Part shown: positions 42,790 through 51,612 of the stretch, one piece after another | Layout of the letters: each line of letters opens with the position of its first letter | Position numbering within the stretch: the first letter of the stretch is position 1 | Source of the DNA: Saccharopolyspora ipomoeae | GTDB lineage: Bacteria > Actinomycetota > Actinomycetes > Mycobacteriales > Pseudonocardiaceae | Assembly (NCBI RefSeq): GCF_029952525.1 | Contig: NZ_JASAOF010000002.1 | Location: 558,001 to 622,000 of the forward strand | Direction of reading: 5' to 3' | Length of the DNA stretch: 64,000 nucleotides | The notes under the pieces: model-generated | Database searches by the model: none | Told to the model about the DNA's origin: nothing | What the model saw: the letters and a program-made list of their open reading frames with translations, nothing else | Position numbers and translations under genes: made by a program

Positions 42790-43707
42790 ATGCCCACGAC
42801 GCACCAAGCCACGGTCGAGGTCGACCTCGCCGGCCGCACGGTGGAGGTTCCCCGGGACGGCTTGTTCGACCGGTACCGGATGAACACCGATCTGGACGAG
42901 GTCGCTCGCGATCCGCGTGTCAGCGGCGTGGACTTCTTCCGGAACCTGCCCAAGACCGAGGTCGAGTCGCCGATCGGCCCGACGCTCACGCCGAACTTCT
43001 ACTACCGCATGTCCTCGACCCGGCTGACGGTGCTCGCTCGCTCCCGCGCGATCCGCTCCCGCCTGCCCCGCGAGCTGGCGCCGCTGGAGGTCGCGCCGGG
43101 AATCGGGCTGATGTCGGTGATCTTCTTTCGCTACGACGTGTGCGACATCGACTTCTACACCGAAGCCGCCGTCGGAGTCGCCGTGCGGCCCGCGCGGCAC
43201 GGCAAGCTCGGGTTCGTGGATCTCCTCGCGGCTTTGAAGAACGACCACCTGGACTCCTACGTGCTGTCCTTGCCGGTCAACACCGACATCGCCCAGGTCC
43301 GCGGCCACGACGGTTACGGCTTCCCCAAGTGGGTCACCGAACTCGACGTCGACATCGACGGCAGCCGCACCACCGCGCGCGTGGCCAACGACGCAGGCGA
43401 GACCGATGTGGCGTTCTCCGCACCCACCCCGTCGCAGACCCGGTATCCCAGCGGTGAACGCGTGTCCGGCCTGACCTCGTACACCTCGATCAACGGCGCG
43501 TGGCACTCCACGTTCAGCCAGACCAACGCCCTGTCCGCGGGGAGCACCTCCTTCCCACGCGACGTCGACCTGCAGCTCGGCCGGGGACGCATGTCCGACG
43601 ACGTGCGCTCGCTCAAGCCGATCCGCACCATCCGCCTCGACGTGATCACCGAGGGACAGCTCGCGCTGCACATGCCCGTTCCGCACTCGGTACCGACCAA
43701 GGCGTGA
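42790..43707 (+). CDS. Acetoacetate decarboxylase-family protein
   Basis: About 305 residues. ADC-fold landmarks are MSVIFFRYDVCDIDFYTE and GHDGYGFPKWVTELDVD, the latter with the Lys region expected for Schiff-base chemistry. Many family members are not true acetoacetate decarboxylases but act on larger keto acids or as aldolases/dehydratases. ATG 42790 follows GAGGGAG; the longer frame covers operator DNA. First of an operon with DJ-1/PfpI and esterase genes (44 and 76 bases apart). Function inferred from fold only. Confidence 0.82.
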   Translation: MPTTHQATVEVDLAGRTVEVPRDGLFDRYRMNTDLDEVARDPRVSGVDFFRNLPKTEVESPIGPTLTPNFYYRMSSTRLTVLARSRAIRSRLPRELAPLEVAPGIGLMSVIFFRYDVCDIDFYTEAAVGVAVRPARHGKLGFVDLLAALKNDHLDSYVLSLPVNTDIAQVRGHDGYGFPKWVTELDVDIDGSRTTARVANDAGETDVAFSAPTPSQTRYPSGERVSGLTSYTSINGAWHSTFSQTNALSAGSTSFPRDVDLQLGRGRMSDDVRSLKPIRTIRLDVITEGQLALHMPVPHSVPTKA

Positions 43708-43750
43708 TCCGGAAACTCACGTCCGCGCAACGTCATTGAGGAGTCGACTG

Positions 43751-44458
43751 ATGACCGGAGTTCTGCAGGTTCTCTCGGCCGCCCGCGTGTGGACGCTCAA
43801 GGACGGCACCGAGCACCCGACCGGGTTCTGGGCGGAGGAGTTCGTCGTGCCGCACCAGCTGTTCACCCGAGCCGGTTGGGACGTCACCGTGGCCACCCCC
43901 GGCGGCAAGCAGCCGGTCGTCGACGAACTCAGCCTCGGATTCAGGGGCGGCGTCCTGCCGTCCCGGGCGAAGAAGCTGCGCGCCGAACTCGACCAGCTCG
44001 CTCCGGTGCTGCGCAGCCCGGCCGACCTGTCCGAGATGGATCCCGACGACTTCGACGTCGTGTTCTACTCCGGCGGCCACGGCCCGATGGAGGACCTCGC
44101 CGTCGACGAGGTCTCGGGCGCGCTGCTGACCAAGCGGTTGCACTCCGGTCGTCCGCTCGCGCTGCTGTGCCACGCCCCGGCCGCCTCCCTGGCCGCCGAG
44201 AACCCCGATGGCAGCTGGCCGTTCGCCGGCTACGCGATGACCGGGCTGTCCAACGCCGAAGAGCGGATCAACCCCTTCGCGTGGAAGGCCAAGTGGCTGC
44301 TCGAAGACCGCCTCAAGCAGGCCGGTGCGCACTACACCGCCGGGCTCCCGCTGAAGTCCAAGGTCGTCGTCGACCGCAACGTCTACACCGGGCAGAACCC
44401 CGGCTCCTCAGCCGCACTCGCACGCCGCATCATCGCCGACGTCTCAGGAGAGGAGTAG
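43751..44458 (+). CDS. DJ-1/PfpI (class I glutamine amidotransferase-like) protein
   Basis: About 235 residues. The nucleophile elbow is LALLCHAPAAS with Cys, preceded by the conserved acid region (HPTGFWAEEF) and YSGGHGPMEDL. This architecture is that of the large HSP31/glyoxalase III-type subgroup, which converts methylglyoxal to lactate or repairs glycated groups. ATG 43751 has GAGGAG upstream. It fits a carbonyl-detoxification or keto-acid pathway with its neighbours. Confidence 0.88.
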   Translation: MTGVLQVLSAARVWTLKDGTEHPTGFWAEEFVVPHQLFTRAGWDVTVATPGGKQPVVDELSLGFRGGVLPSRAKKLRAELDQLAPVLRSPADLSEMDPDDFDVVFYSGGHGPMEDLAVDEVSGALLTKRLHSGRPLALLCHAPAASLAAENPDGSWPFAGYAMTGLSNAEERINPFAWKAKWLLEDRLKQAGAHYTAGLPLKSKVVVDRNVYTGQNPGSSAALARRIIADVSGEE

Positions 44459-44534
44459 CCCGGCACCAACAGGTCTCCATGCGCAGGACCTGACTGGTCG
44501 GACACCGAACACCATCACGGAGTTGGAGAGAGCA

Positions 44535-45503
44535 ATGCCTGAAATCCCGCCTCCCATCACCCCAGTCCTCGAACCGGAAGCCGCGGAGCTGGCCAAGGCG
44601 ACCGATCCGCATCCGCGCATCTACGAGCTGCCCCCGGATCAGGGCCGGCAGATCCTGCTCGACCTGCAAAGCGGCGAAGGCGTGCCGCGCCCGGAGGTCG
44701 ACGAGACCTGGGTCGAGGTCGACGCCGGGGAATGGGGCACCGTTCCCACCCGCATCATCCGCCCCGAGGGCGCGTCGGGCCCGCTGCCGGTGGTGTTCTA
44801 CATCCACGGCGCCGGGTGGGTCTTCGGCGACGACAAGACCCACGACCGCCTCTTCCGCGAACTCACCGTCGGCGCCGGCGCCGCGGGCGTCTTCCCGGTC
44901 TACGACCGCGCACCGGAGAAGGGTTACCCGACCCAGGTCGAGCAGAACTACGCGGTGGGCCGGTGGGTGCTGCAGCACGGCGCCGAGCACGGCCTGGACA
45001 CCTCCCGCGTCGCGGTCACCGGTGAGTCCGTCGGCGGCTGCATGTCCGCGGTGTTCGCGCTGATGAACAAGGAACGCGGCGGCATCGACCTCAAGGCCCA
45101 GGTGCTGCTGTACCCGGTGACCAACGCCGACTTCGACACGCCGTCCTACGTTCAGTTCGCCGAGGGCTACTACCTCACCCGCGACGGCATGAAGTGGTTC
45201 TGGGACCAGTACACCACCGACCCCGCCCAGCGCGCGGAGAAGTACGCCTCCCCGCTGCAGGCGTCCCTGGACGAGCTCAAGGGCCTGCCCACCACCCTCG
45301 TCATCACCGACGAGGCCGACGTGCTGCGCGACGAAGGCGAGCAGTACGCCAACAAGCTGCGCGAGGCCGGTGTCGACGTGACCTCGGTCCGCGTCGCCGG
45401 GATGGTCCACGACTTCCTGCTCCTGGACAGCCTCCGCGACACCCGCGCGGCCAACGTCGCCCGCCACCTCGCCATCGACGCCCTGAAAACCGCGCTGCAG
45501 TAG
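44535..45503 (+). CDS. Alpha/beta hydrolase of the hormone-sensitive lipase family
   Basis: About 322 residues. The oxyanion motif is HGAGW (a variant of HGGG) in VVFYIHGAGWVFGDD, the nucleophile is GESVGG, and Asp and His lie in TDEADVLRDEGE and AGMVHDFLL. Carboxylesterase acting on short acyl esters, cytosolic. Third gene after the TetR-controlled promoter; the 16-bp hairpin downstream probably ends this transcript. Confidence 0.9.
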   Translation: MPEIPPPITPVLEPEAAELAKATDPHPRIYELPPDQGRQILLDLQSGEGVPRPEVDETWVEVDAGEWGTVPTRIIRPEGASGPLPVVFYIHGAGWVFGDDKTHDRLFRELTVGAGAAGVFPVYDRAPEKGYPTQVEQNYAVGRWVLQHGAEHGLDTSRVAVTGESVGGCMSAVFALMNKERGGIDLKAQVLLYPVTNADFDTPSYVQFAEGYYLTRDGMKWFWDQYTTDPAQRAEKYASPLQASLDELKGLPTTLVITDEADVLRDEGEQYANKLREAGVDVTSVRVAGMVHDFLLLDSLRDTRAANVARHLAIDALKTALQ

Positions 45504-45516
45504 CGAGGACCCGACG

Positions 45517-45553
45517 GGTTCGGCGTGGCCGCGCGCAGCGGCCACGCCGAACC
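45517..45553. terminator. Strong hairpin after the esterase gene
   Basis: Perfect 16-bp stem, arms 45517-45532 and 45538-45553 (GGTTCGGCGTGGCCGC and complement), 5-base loop. It separates the ADC-DJ1-esterase unit from the aldehyde dehydrogenase gene. Confidence 0.8.
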
Positions 45554-45637
45554 GAACCACCGTGGTGCCCGATCGGCCCACTTACCCACCTCCAGCACAC
45601 CTCTACCCGGTACCCCTTTCGCGCACGGAGCCAGACC

Positions 45638-47242
45638 ATGAACCCCGTACCCGCCAGCACCGCCACCACCGCTTCGACCACTGCGGGAGCGCTGCCTCCG
45701 TCGATCACACCGGCGGTGCTGCAGCGCTTGTCCGCCCGGGTCGCGGCTCCGGCCGAGGCCCCGACGGTCACCACCCGCGCCCCCTACACCGGTGCCCCGC
45801 TCGCCGACCTCCCGATCTCCACACCGGAGGACCTCGAGCGCGCGTTCGCGCGGGCCCGCCGCGCGCAGGCGGCCTGGGCCGCCACACCCATCGGCGAGCG
45901 CAAGAAGATCCTGCTGCGCTTCCACGACCTCGTCCTCCAACGGCATAACGAGGCCCTGGACCTCATGCAAGCCGAGAGCGGCAAGACCCGCCGGGACGCG
46001 TTCCTGGAAGTCACCGACATCGCCATCACCGCGCGCTACTACGCGCGCAGCGCCGAGCGATACCTGGCGCCCCAGCGCCGCCGCGGCGCCATCCCACTGC
46101 TGACCCACACCACCGAACTGCGCCACCCCAAGGGCGTCGTCACCGTCATCTCACCGTGGAACTACCCCCTGAGCATGGCCGCAGGCGACGCCATCCCCGC
46201 GCTGATGGCCGGAAACGCCGTGGTCCAAAAACCCGACACCCAAACCTCGCTCACCGCGCTCTGGGCCCTGGACCTCATGCACCAGGCCGGACTGCCCGCC
46301 GACGTCTGGCAGATGGCCATCGGGCGCGGCAGCTCCATCGGTGATGCGCTCATGGCAGACGCCGACTACGTGATGTTCACCGGATCCACCGCCAGCGGAC
46401 GCAAGATCGCCCGCGACGCCGGTGAACGCCTCATCGGCTCCTCGCTCGAACTCGGCGGCAAGAACGCCATGCTCGTGCTCGACGACGCCGACATCGACCG
46501 CGCCGCCGACGGCGCCATCACCGCCAGCTTCCCCTCGACCGGTCAGCTCTGCGTGTCGATGGAGCGCATCTACGTCGCCGAGGAGATCTTCGACGAGTTC
46601 GTCGCCGAGTTCGCAGCCCGAACCGAAAAACTCCGGCTCGGCGCCGCCTACGACTACAGCATCGACGTGGGATGCCTGACCAACCCCTCCCAGCTCGACA
46701 CCGTCACCGCGCACGTCGAAGACGCCAGAACCAAGGGCGCCACCATCCGTGCCGGCGGCCGAGCGCGGCCCGACCTCGGGCCGTTGTTCTACGAACCCAC
46801 CATCCTCACCGGCGTCACCCCCGACATGCTGGCCCACCACCAGGAGACCTTCGGCCCAGTCGTCTCGATCTACCCCTACCGCGACCTCGACGACGCCGTC
46901 GCGCAGGCCAACGCCACCCCCTACGGGCTCAACGCCAGCGTCTGGACCCGCAACGGCGCCAGAGGACGCGCGGTCGCGGCACGCCTGCACGCCGGAACCG
47001 TCAACGTCAACGACGCCTTCGCCGCCGCGTGGGGAAGCATCGACGCCCCCATGGGCGGCATGGGCGATTCCGGCCTCGGCCGTCGTCACGGCATCGACGG
47101 CATCCTCAAGTACACCGAGGCCCAAACCATCGCCCACCAACGCGTCCAGGGCTTCTCCCCGCCCTCCGGCCTCTCGCACGAGACCTGGTCCACCCTCCTG
47201 ACCAGTGCGCTGAAGCTCCTGAAGGGCATCGGCTCCCGCTAG
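45638..47242 (+). CDS. Aldehyde dehydrogenase (succinate-semialdehyde dehydrogenase-like)
   Basis: 534 residues. Oxidises an aldehyde to the acid with NAD(P)+. Conserved blocks: TVISPWNYPLSM, TGSTASGRKIA, catalytic Glu in SLELGGKNAML and catalytic Cys in STGQLCVSMERIYV. The first 40 residues are an extra Thr/Ala/Pro-rich N-terminus. Start 45638 is the first ATG of the aldehyde dehydrogenase frame after the hairpin, with ACGGAG upstream. The substrate may be an aldehyde formed by the neighbouring carbonyl enzymes; the family is broad. Confidence 0.9.
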   Translation: MNPVPASTATTASTTAGALPPSITPAVLQRLSARVAAPAEAPTVTTRAPYTGAPLADLPISTPEDLERAFARARRAQAAWAATPIGERKKILLRFHDLVLQRHNEALDLMQAESGKTRRDAFLEVTDIAITARYYARSAERYLAPQRRRGAIPLLTHTTELRHPKGVVTVISPWNYPLSMAAGDAIPALMAGNAVVQKPDTQTSLTALWALDLMHQAGLPADVWQMAIGRGSSIGDALMADADYVMFTGSTASGRKIARDAGERLIGSSLELGGKNAMLVLDDADIDRAADGAITASFPSTGQLCVSMERIYVAEEIFDEFVAEFAARTEKLRLGAAYDYSIDVGCLTNPSQLDTVTAHVEDARTKGATIRAGGRARPDLGPLFYEPTILTGVTPDMLAHHQETFGPVVSIYPYRDLDDAVAQANATPYGLNASVWTRNGARGRAVAARLHAGTVNVNDAFAAAWGSIDAPMGGMGDSGLGRRHGIDGILKYTEAQTIAHQRVQGFSPPSGLSHETWSTLLTSALKLLKGIGSR

Positions 47243-47510
47243 GGCCGCGGTTCTCCCGGGTCTGCTCGCTGAACTGCACGTGGGGAACGCCGCTCACGTC
47301 GTGGCCGACGGGTCGGCGCTGAAGCGTCATCAGAAGTGGTTTCGCGCTGCCCGTCCGCTGCGGTTGCGGGGTGTCGTCGCGAGTCCAATCCTGGGCTGGT
47401 CGCCAACTGCCGACCCGGGCGGTTCCCTTGCGATCTTCGATGCCGGCTCGTGCCTGGCTGCGTGCTGAAGAAGGTTCAGCGACCGCCGAAAACCTGAGGA
47501 GATGACGTCT

Positions 47511-48749
47511 ATGCCCGGCAACAAGGCCGTTGCCTACATCGAGCCGCATCGCGTCGAAGTTCAAACGATCGACTACCCGAAGCTCGAACTGCAGGACGGC
47601 CCTGGGGTCAACCCGGCGAACGTGGGCCGCCAGTGCCACCACGGGGTCATCCTGCGGTGCGTCGCCACCAACATCTGCGGCTCGGACCAGCACATGGTGC
47701 GCGGCCGCACGACCGCTCCGGCGGGACTGGTGCTCGGCCACGAGATCACCGGCGAAGTCGTCGAGGTCGGCCGCGATGTGGAATTCATCAAGCAGGGTGA
47801 TCTGTGCTCGGTTCCGTTCAACATCGCCTGCGGCCGGTGCCGGAACTGCAAGGAGGGCCGCACCGACGTGTGCCTCAACGTCAACCCGGACCGGCCCGGG
47901 TCGGCCTACGGCTACGTCGACATGGGCGGCTGGGTCGGCGGCCAGGCCGAGTACGTGATGGTCCCCTACGCCGACTGGAACCTGCTGCCGTTCCCGGACA
48001 AGGACCAGGCCATGGAGAAGATCCTGGACCTGACGATGCTCTCGGACATCTTCCCGACCGGGTACCACGGTTGCGTGTCGGCGGGCGTCACCACCGGCTC
48101 GCAGGTCTACATCGCCGGCGCGGGACCGGTGGGACTGGCCGCTGCGCACTCCGCTCAGCTGCTCGGGGCATCGGTGGTCATCGTGGGCGACATGAACGCC
48201 CAGCGCCTCGACCAAGCGCGCAGCTTCGGCTGCGAAACCGTCGACCTGACCAAGGACGCCTCCCTCGGGGAGCAGATCGAGCAGATCCTCGGCGTTCCCG
48301 AAGTCGACGCCGCCGTCGACGCGGTGGGCTTCGAAGCTCGCGGGCACGGGGACCAGGCGGGCCAGGAGAAGCCCGCCACCGTGCTCAACTCGATCATGCA
48401 GGTCACCAGGGCGGCCGGGAAGCTCGGCATTCCGGGGCTCTACGTCACCGGCGATCCCGGCGGGGTCGACGCAGCCGCTCAGGAAGGGAGCCTGTCGATC
48501 CGGATCGGTCTGGGCTGGGCGAAATCGCACACCTTCACCACCGGGCAGTGCCCGGTCATGCGGTACCACCGCGGACTGATGAAGGCCATCCTGCAGGAGC
48601 GGTGCACGATCGCCAAGGCGGTCAACGCCACGGTGATCGGCCTGGACGACGCGCCTCGCGGCTACCAGGACTTCGACAGCGGGGTCTCCAAGAAGTTCGT
48701 GCTCGACCCGCACAACAACCTAGCCGACAAGAGAGCCATCGCGGCCTGA
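47511..48749 (+). CDS. fdhA: Glutathione-independent formaldehyde dehydrogenase
   Basis: About 412 residues, a zinc medium-chain dehydrogenase with the long insert of the Pseudomonas putida-type enzyme that dismutates or oxidises formaldehyde with bound NAD+. Zinc ligands: NICGSDQHM (Cys), GHEITGEV (His), and the structural set CGRCRNCKEGRTDVC. Rossmann motif IAGAGPVGLAAAHSAQ. The C-terminal KKFVLDPHN is typical. ATG 47511 follows GAGGAG by 8 bases. The 268-base gap before it holds no other gene. It suggests C1 units arise in this region, for example from demethylation. Confidence 0.9.
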   Translation: MPGNKAVAYIEPHRVEVQTIDYPKLELQDGPGVNPANVGRQCHHGVILRCVATNICGSDQHMVRGRTTAPAGLVLGHEITGEVVEVGRDVEFIKQGDLCSVPFNIACGRCRNCKEGRTDVCLNVNPDRPGSAYGYVDMGGWVGGQAEYVMVPYADWNLLPFPDKDQAMEKILDLTMLSDIFPTGYHGCVSAGVTTGSQVYIAGAGPVGLAAAHSAQLLGASVVIVGDMNAQRLDQARSFGCETVDLTKDASLGEQIEQILGVPEVDAAVDAVGFEARGHGDQAGQEKPATVLNSIMQVTRAAGKLGIPGLYVTGDPGGVDAAAQEGSLSIRIGLGWAKSHTFTTGQCPVMRYHRGLMKAILQERCTIAKAVNATVIGLDDAPRGYQDFDSGVSKKFVLDPHNNLADKRAIAA

Positions 48750-48788
48750 TCGACGCACCTGCGCGACCCCGTCGCGTGACCAGGCGGT

Positions 48789-49031
48789 TCAGCGCGGGGT
48801 GCTCAGGCTCAGGGCGACGAGGACCGCCTCGAGGTGGCTGCGGCAGACGGTCCGGGCGCTGTCCGGACCCGGCCGGGCGCGAGTGCCTTCCACGTCGCAT
48901 ATCCACGTACCGGTGCACGCGTTGCGGTACACGTGGGGTGCCTGGTGGTGCGAGGGCTGCTGGGAGATCTGCGACGGGTACATGATCGGACCGTTCTGGG
49001 TGGCGCGATGCGCGAAGCTGACACCACCCAA
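48789..49031 (-). CDS. Small hypothetical protein
   Basis: 80 residues as read from a TTG, or 64 from ATG 48983. Codon third positions are strongly G/C, which supports a real gene. The C-terminal part has three cysteines (NACTGTWICD...TVCRSHLEAVL). Convergent with the formaldehyde dehydrogenase. No family recognised, and the start is uncertain because neither candidate has a convincing ribosome site. Confidence 0.45.
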   Translation of the reverse strand: MGGVSFAHRATQNGPIMYPSQISQQPSHHQAPHVYRNACTGTWICDVEGTRARPGPDSARTVCRSHLEAVLVALSLSTPR

Positions 49032-49113
49032 CGTCCTCCGCCGCAGCAGCCCCGAACAGGGGATTAATTACCAACAACCCTGCGTAGTCGGCCAGCCGCG
49101 TCGAGGCGGTGAG

Positions 49114-49239
49114 CTAGGCCCCGACGACGAACAGCGACAGCATGACCGTGGCCAGCACCAACGCCATGACGAGCGCGATGCTCAGCGTCGTCCCGTCGAT
49201 CGTGATCCTGGTTCCTGCGCCGTGGTGCGGTGTGGTCAT
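49114..49239 (-). CDS. 41-residue single-pass membrane protein
   Basis: Starts at ATG 49239 after AAGGGGGGA, 7 bases upstream. The N-terminus is polar (MTTPHHGAGTRITIDG); residues about 18-40 are a continuous hydrophobic helix (LSIALVMALVLATVML), ending FVVGA. Ribosome site, codon use and a perfect membrane helix support a genuine small protein. It stands alone between two larger genes. Possible regulator of a membrane complex, but nothing shows which. Confidence 0.6.
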   Translation of the reverse strand: MTTPHHGAGTRITIDGTTLSIALVMALVLATVMLSLFVVGA

Positions 49240-49374
49240 GCCACGTCCCCCCTTGCCCCCGAGTCGTCGGTGAGACCCCGGCCGGACCGACCGGGCTTCC
49301 GTCAGAAGTGAACCGAGCGGACGCGCAGGTCACCAGGTCCGAAAGTCCCGCTTCCCCGGCGATCACCGCGAGAC

Positions 49375-50064
49375 TCAGGCTCGGCCGTAGACGGGCACCA
49401 CCCCTCCGGTGGTGACCTCGTTGTCCGGCGCGGCCAGGAAACCGACCGTTGCCGCGATCTCCGCTGGAGACGGCCAGCGCCGGTGGTCGGCACGCGGCAT
49501 GGCCGCCCGGTTGGCCGGGGTGTCGATGATCGCGGGCGCGACCGCGTTGACCAGGACGTGCTGTTGCACCACCTCGGCGGCGAGCGCCTGGGTGAGAGCC
49601 GATACACCGGCCTTGCTGACGGTGTACGCCGTCGTGCCCGCGCCCTGCCGGGGCTCCAGCGCGGCACGGGCGGCGACGTTGACGATGCGGCCGCCGCTCG
49701 GACCGAACGCGGCGAGCGCCCGGCGGCAGCACAGGTAGCAGCTGACGAGGTTCGTGTTCAGCATGCGCATGAGGCTGCCCTTGTCGGTGTCGGCCAGATC
49801 TCCCATGCCGAACCCGCCCGCGAGATGGATCGATGCCCACAGGTCGGAGACGCCGTCGTAGAGGCGATCGACGTCCGACTCGTCGGTCAGGTCGCATCGG
49901 GGAACGAGGGTGACCCGATCGCGATGCGGAAATGAATCGGCTTCGGCATCGGTGAGGTACGGGACGCGGCACTGCGCGCCCGCGTCGAGCAACGCGGCCA
50001 CGACGGCGACGCCGAGCGCCCCGGTGCCGCCGGTGACGATCACGGTTCGATTCGCGAAGTCCAT
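49375..50064 (-). CDS. Short-chain dehydrogenase/reductase
   Basis: 229 residues. TGGTGALGVAV cofactor motif, IHLAGG in place of NNAG, YTVSKAG active site, C-terminal TGGVVPVYG. The ATG at 50064 follows GGGGGAGCAC. Divergent from the MFS-CoA-transferase-acyl-CoA dehydrogenase unit, with a 222-base spacer (50065-50286) in which I see no further gene. May oxidise an alcohol in the same pathway. Confidence 0.85.
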   Translation of the reverse strand: MDFANRTVIVTGGTGALGVAVVAALLDAGAQCRVPYLTDAEADSFPHRDRVTLVPRCDLTDESDVDRLYDGVSDLWASIHLAGGFGMGDLADTDKGSLMRMLNTNLVSCYLCCRRALAAFGPSGGRIVNVAARAALEPRQGAGTTAYTVSKAGVSALTQALAAEVVQQHVLVNAVAPAIIDTPANRAAMPRADHRRWPSPAEIAATVGFLAAPDNEVTTGGVVPVYGRA

Positions 50065-50286
50065 GTGCTCCCCCACTCGTCTCCTGGCCAGTGTCCGAAC
50101 GGACCGAGGATCGCGCGACAGGAGGCGGGGCTGCGGGCATTCACGCGGCACGCACGTCACGCGGATTATCGGCTCTGGCTATCACCCTGACTCGAATTCC
50201 GGCCTTGTCGACGCCCTCGATCAACGGTGGAGTTGTCCCAGCGCAGCGCCAGGTCAACCAGATCCACAGCCGTGACGGAGGCTCAC

Positions 50287-51612
50287 ATGGCATCAGCCGA
50301 AATCGGGGCACCGGTGGTGTCACCACCCCTGCCCCGTCGGGACCGCAAGGCCTGGGGCGTCGTCGTCCTGCTCTTCGCCTTCTTCACCCTGAACTTCGCG
50401 GACAAGGCCGCGGTGGGGTTGGCGTCGCAGCAGATCCGCCACGACCTCGGGCTCAGCGCAGCCGACTTCGGGCTGGTCGGCAGCGCGTTCTTCTGGTTGT
50501 TCGCGGTCGGCGCCGTGGGCTTGTCGGCAGCCATGCGCTGGATCTCCGCGAAGTGGGCGGCGGCGATCCTGATGTTCACCTGGGTGGCGAGCATGCTCCC
50601 GCTCGCGGTGCCGACCACGTTCGGGGTGCTGCTGGTGTCGCGGATCGTGCTGGGCTTCTTCGAAGGCCCTGCGCACGCGCTGTGCCAGAGCGTGGTCGCC
50701 GACCGGTTCCCGAAGGAGAAGCGCGCCTTCGCCGGGTCGATCGTCAACGCCGGGTCCTCGGTCGGTCCGCTGATCTCCGCACCCGCCTTGACCTGGGTGA
50801 TCGTCTCGCACTCCTGGCACGCCGCGTTCCTCGTGCTGATCGCGGTCGGCATCGTCTGGCTGGTCGTCTGGCTCTGCTACGTCGAGCGGCAGCCGCTGCG
50901 CAAGCGCCCCTCGGCCGAGGATGCGGAAGCCGACCCCAACGGCCGCATCGACGTGCCGTTCCTGCGGTTGCTGCGGCTGCCGAGCTTCTGGGGGCTGAGC
51001 CTGATGTCGTTCGCGGGCTACCTCATCACGTCGCTGAAGGTCGCCTGGCTGCCCGCGTTCCTCGGCGAGGGGCTCGGCTACTCGCCGACCACCGTGGGGT
51101 GGCTGGTGACCCTGCCCTACGCGACCGCGATCGTGGTCCTCATCGCCAGCGGTTACCTCTCCGGCCGGCTCCTCGCGCGGGGCTGGAGCTCGCGGGCCGC
51201 TCGCGGGTACTTCAGCGGCGCGCTGATCATCTTCGCGGGCCTGAGCATGATCGCGTTCACCCTGGTCGGTCCGGGGAAGCTCCAGCTGGCGCTGGTGATC
51301 TGCACCTTCTCCATCAACAGCGTCGCGTTCTCGGTCGCCTTCGCGGGCGCGTCCGACTTCCTCCCGCAACGCCAGCGCGCCGCGTTCTTCGGCTGCGTGA
51401 TCGGCTTCTACAGCCTCGCGGGGATCATCGCCCCCTACGCGCTGGGGCTCATCGTCCAAGCCGGACCGACGGCCTCCGCGGGCTACGCGAACGGGTTCCT
51501 CGTCGTCGGCATCGCCATCTGCGCGTGCGCCGCGGTCGGTGCGCGGCTGCTGAACCCGGAGGCCGCCCGCCAGGCGCTGGAGGCCGAGACCGCGATGAGG
51601 AGGGCGTCGTGA
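50287..51612 (+). CDS. MFS transporter of the CoA-ligation catabolic unit
   Basis: About 441 residues, 12 helices, ACS-like carrier of organic anions (LNFADKAAVGLASQQIRHDLGLS in helix 1; RIVLGFFEGPAHALCQSVVADRFP). ATG 50287 has GGAGG upstream; the longer frame has no site. Overlaps the CoA transferase gene by GTGA. It probably imports an acid that the transferase activates. Confidence 0.87.
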   Translation: MASAEIGAPVVSPPLPRRDRKAWGVVVLLFAFFTLNFADKAAVGLASQQIRHDLGLSAADFGLVGSAFFWLFAVGAVGLSAAMRWISAKWAAAILMFTWVASMLPLAVPTTFGVLLVSRIVLGFFEGPAHALCQSVVADRFPKEKRAFAGSIVNAGSSVGPLISAPALTWVIVSHSWHAAFLVLIAVGIVWLVVWLCYVERQPLRKRPSAEDAEADPNGRIDVPFLRLLRLPSFWGLSLMSFAGYLITSLKVAWLPAFLGEGLGYSPTTVGWLVTLPYATAIVVLIASGYLSGRLLARGWSSRAARGYFSGALIIFAGLSMIAFTLVGPGKLQLALVICTFSINSVAFSVAFAGASDFLPQRQRAAFFGCVIGFYSLAGIIAPYALGLIVQAGPTASAGYANGFLVVGIAICACAAVGARLLNPEAARQALEAETAMRRAS

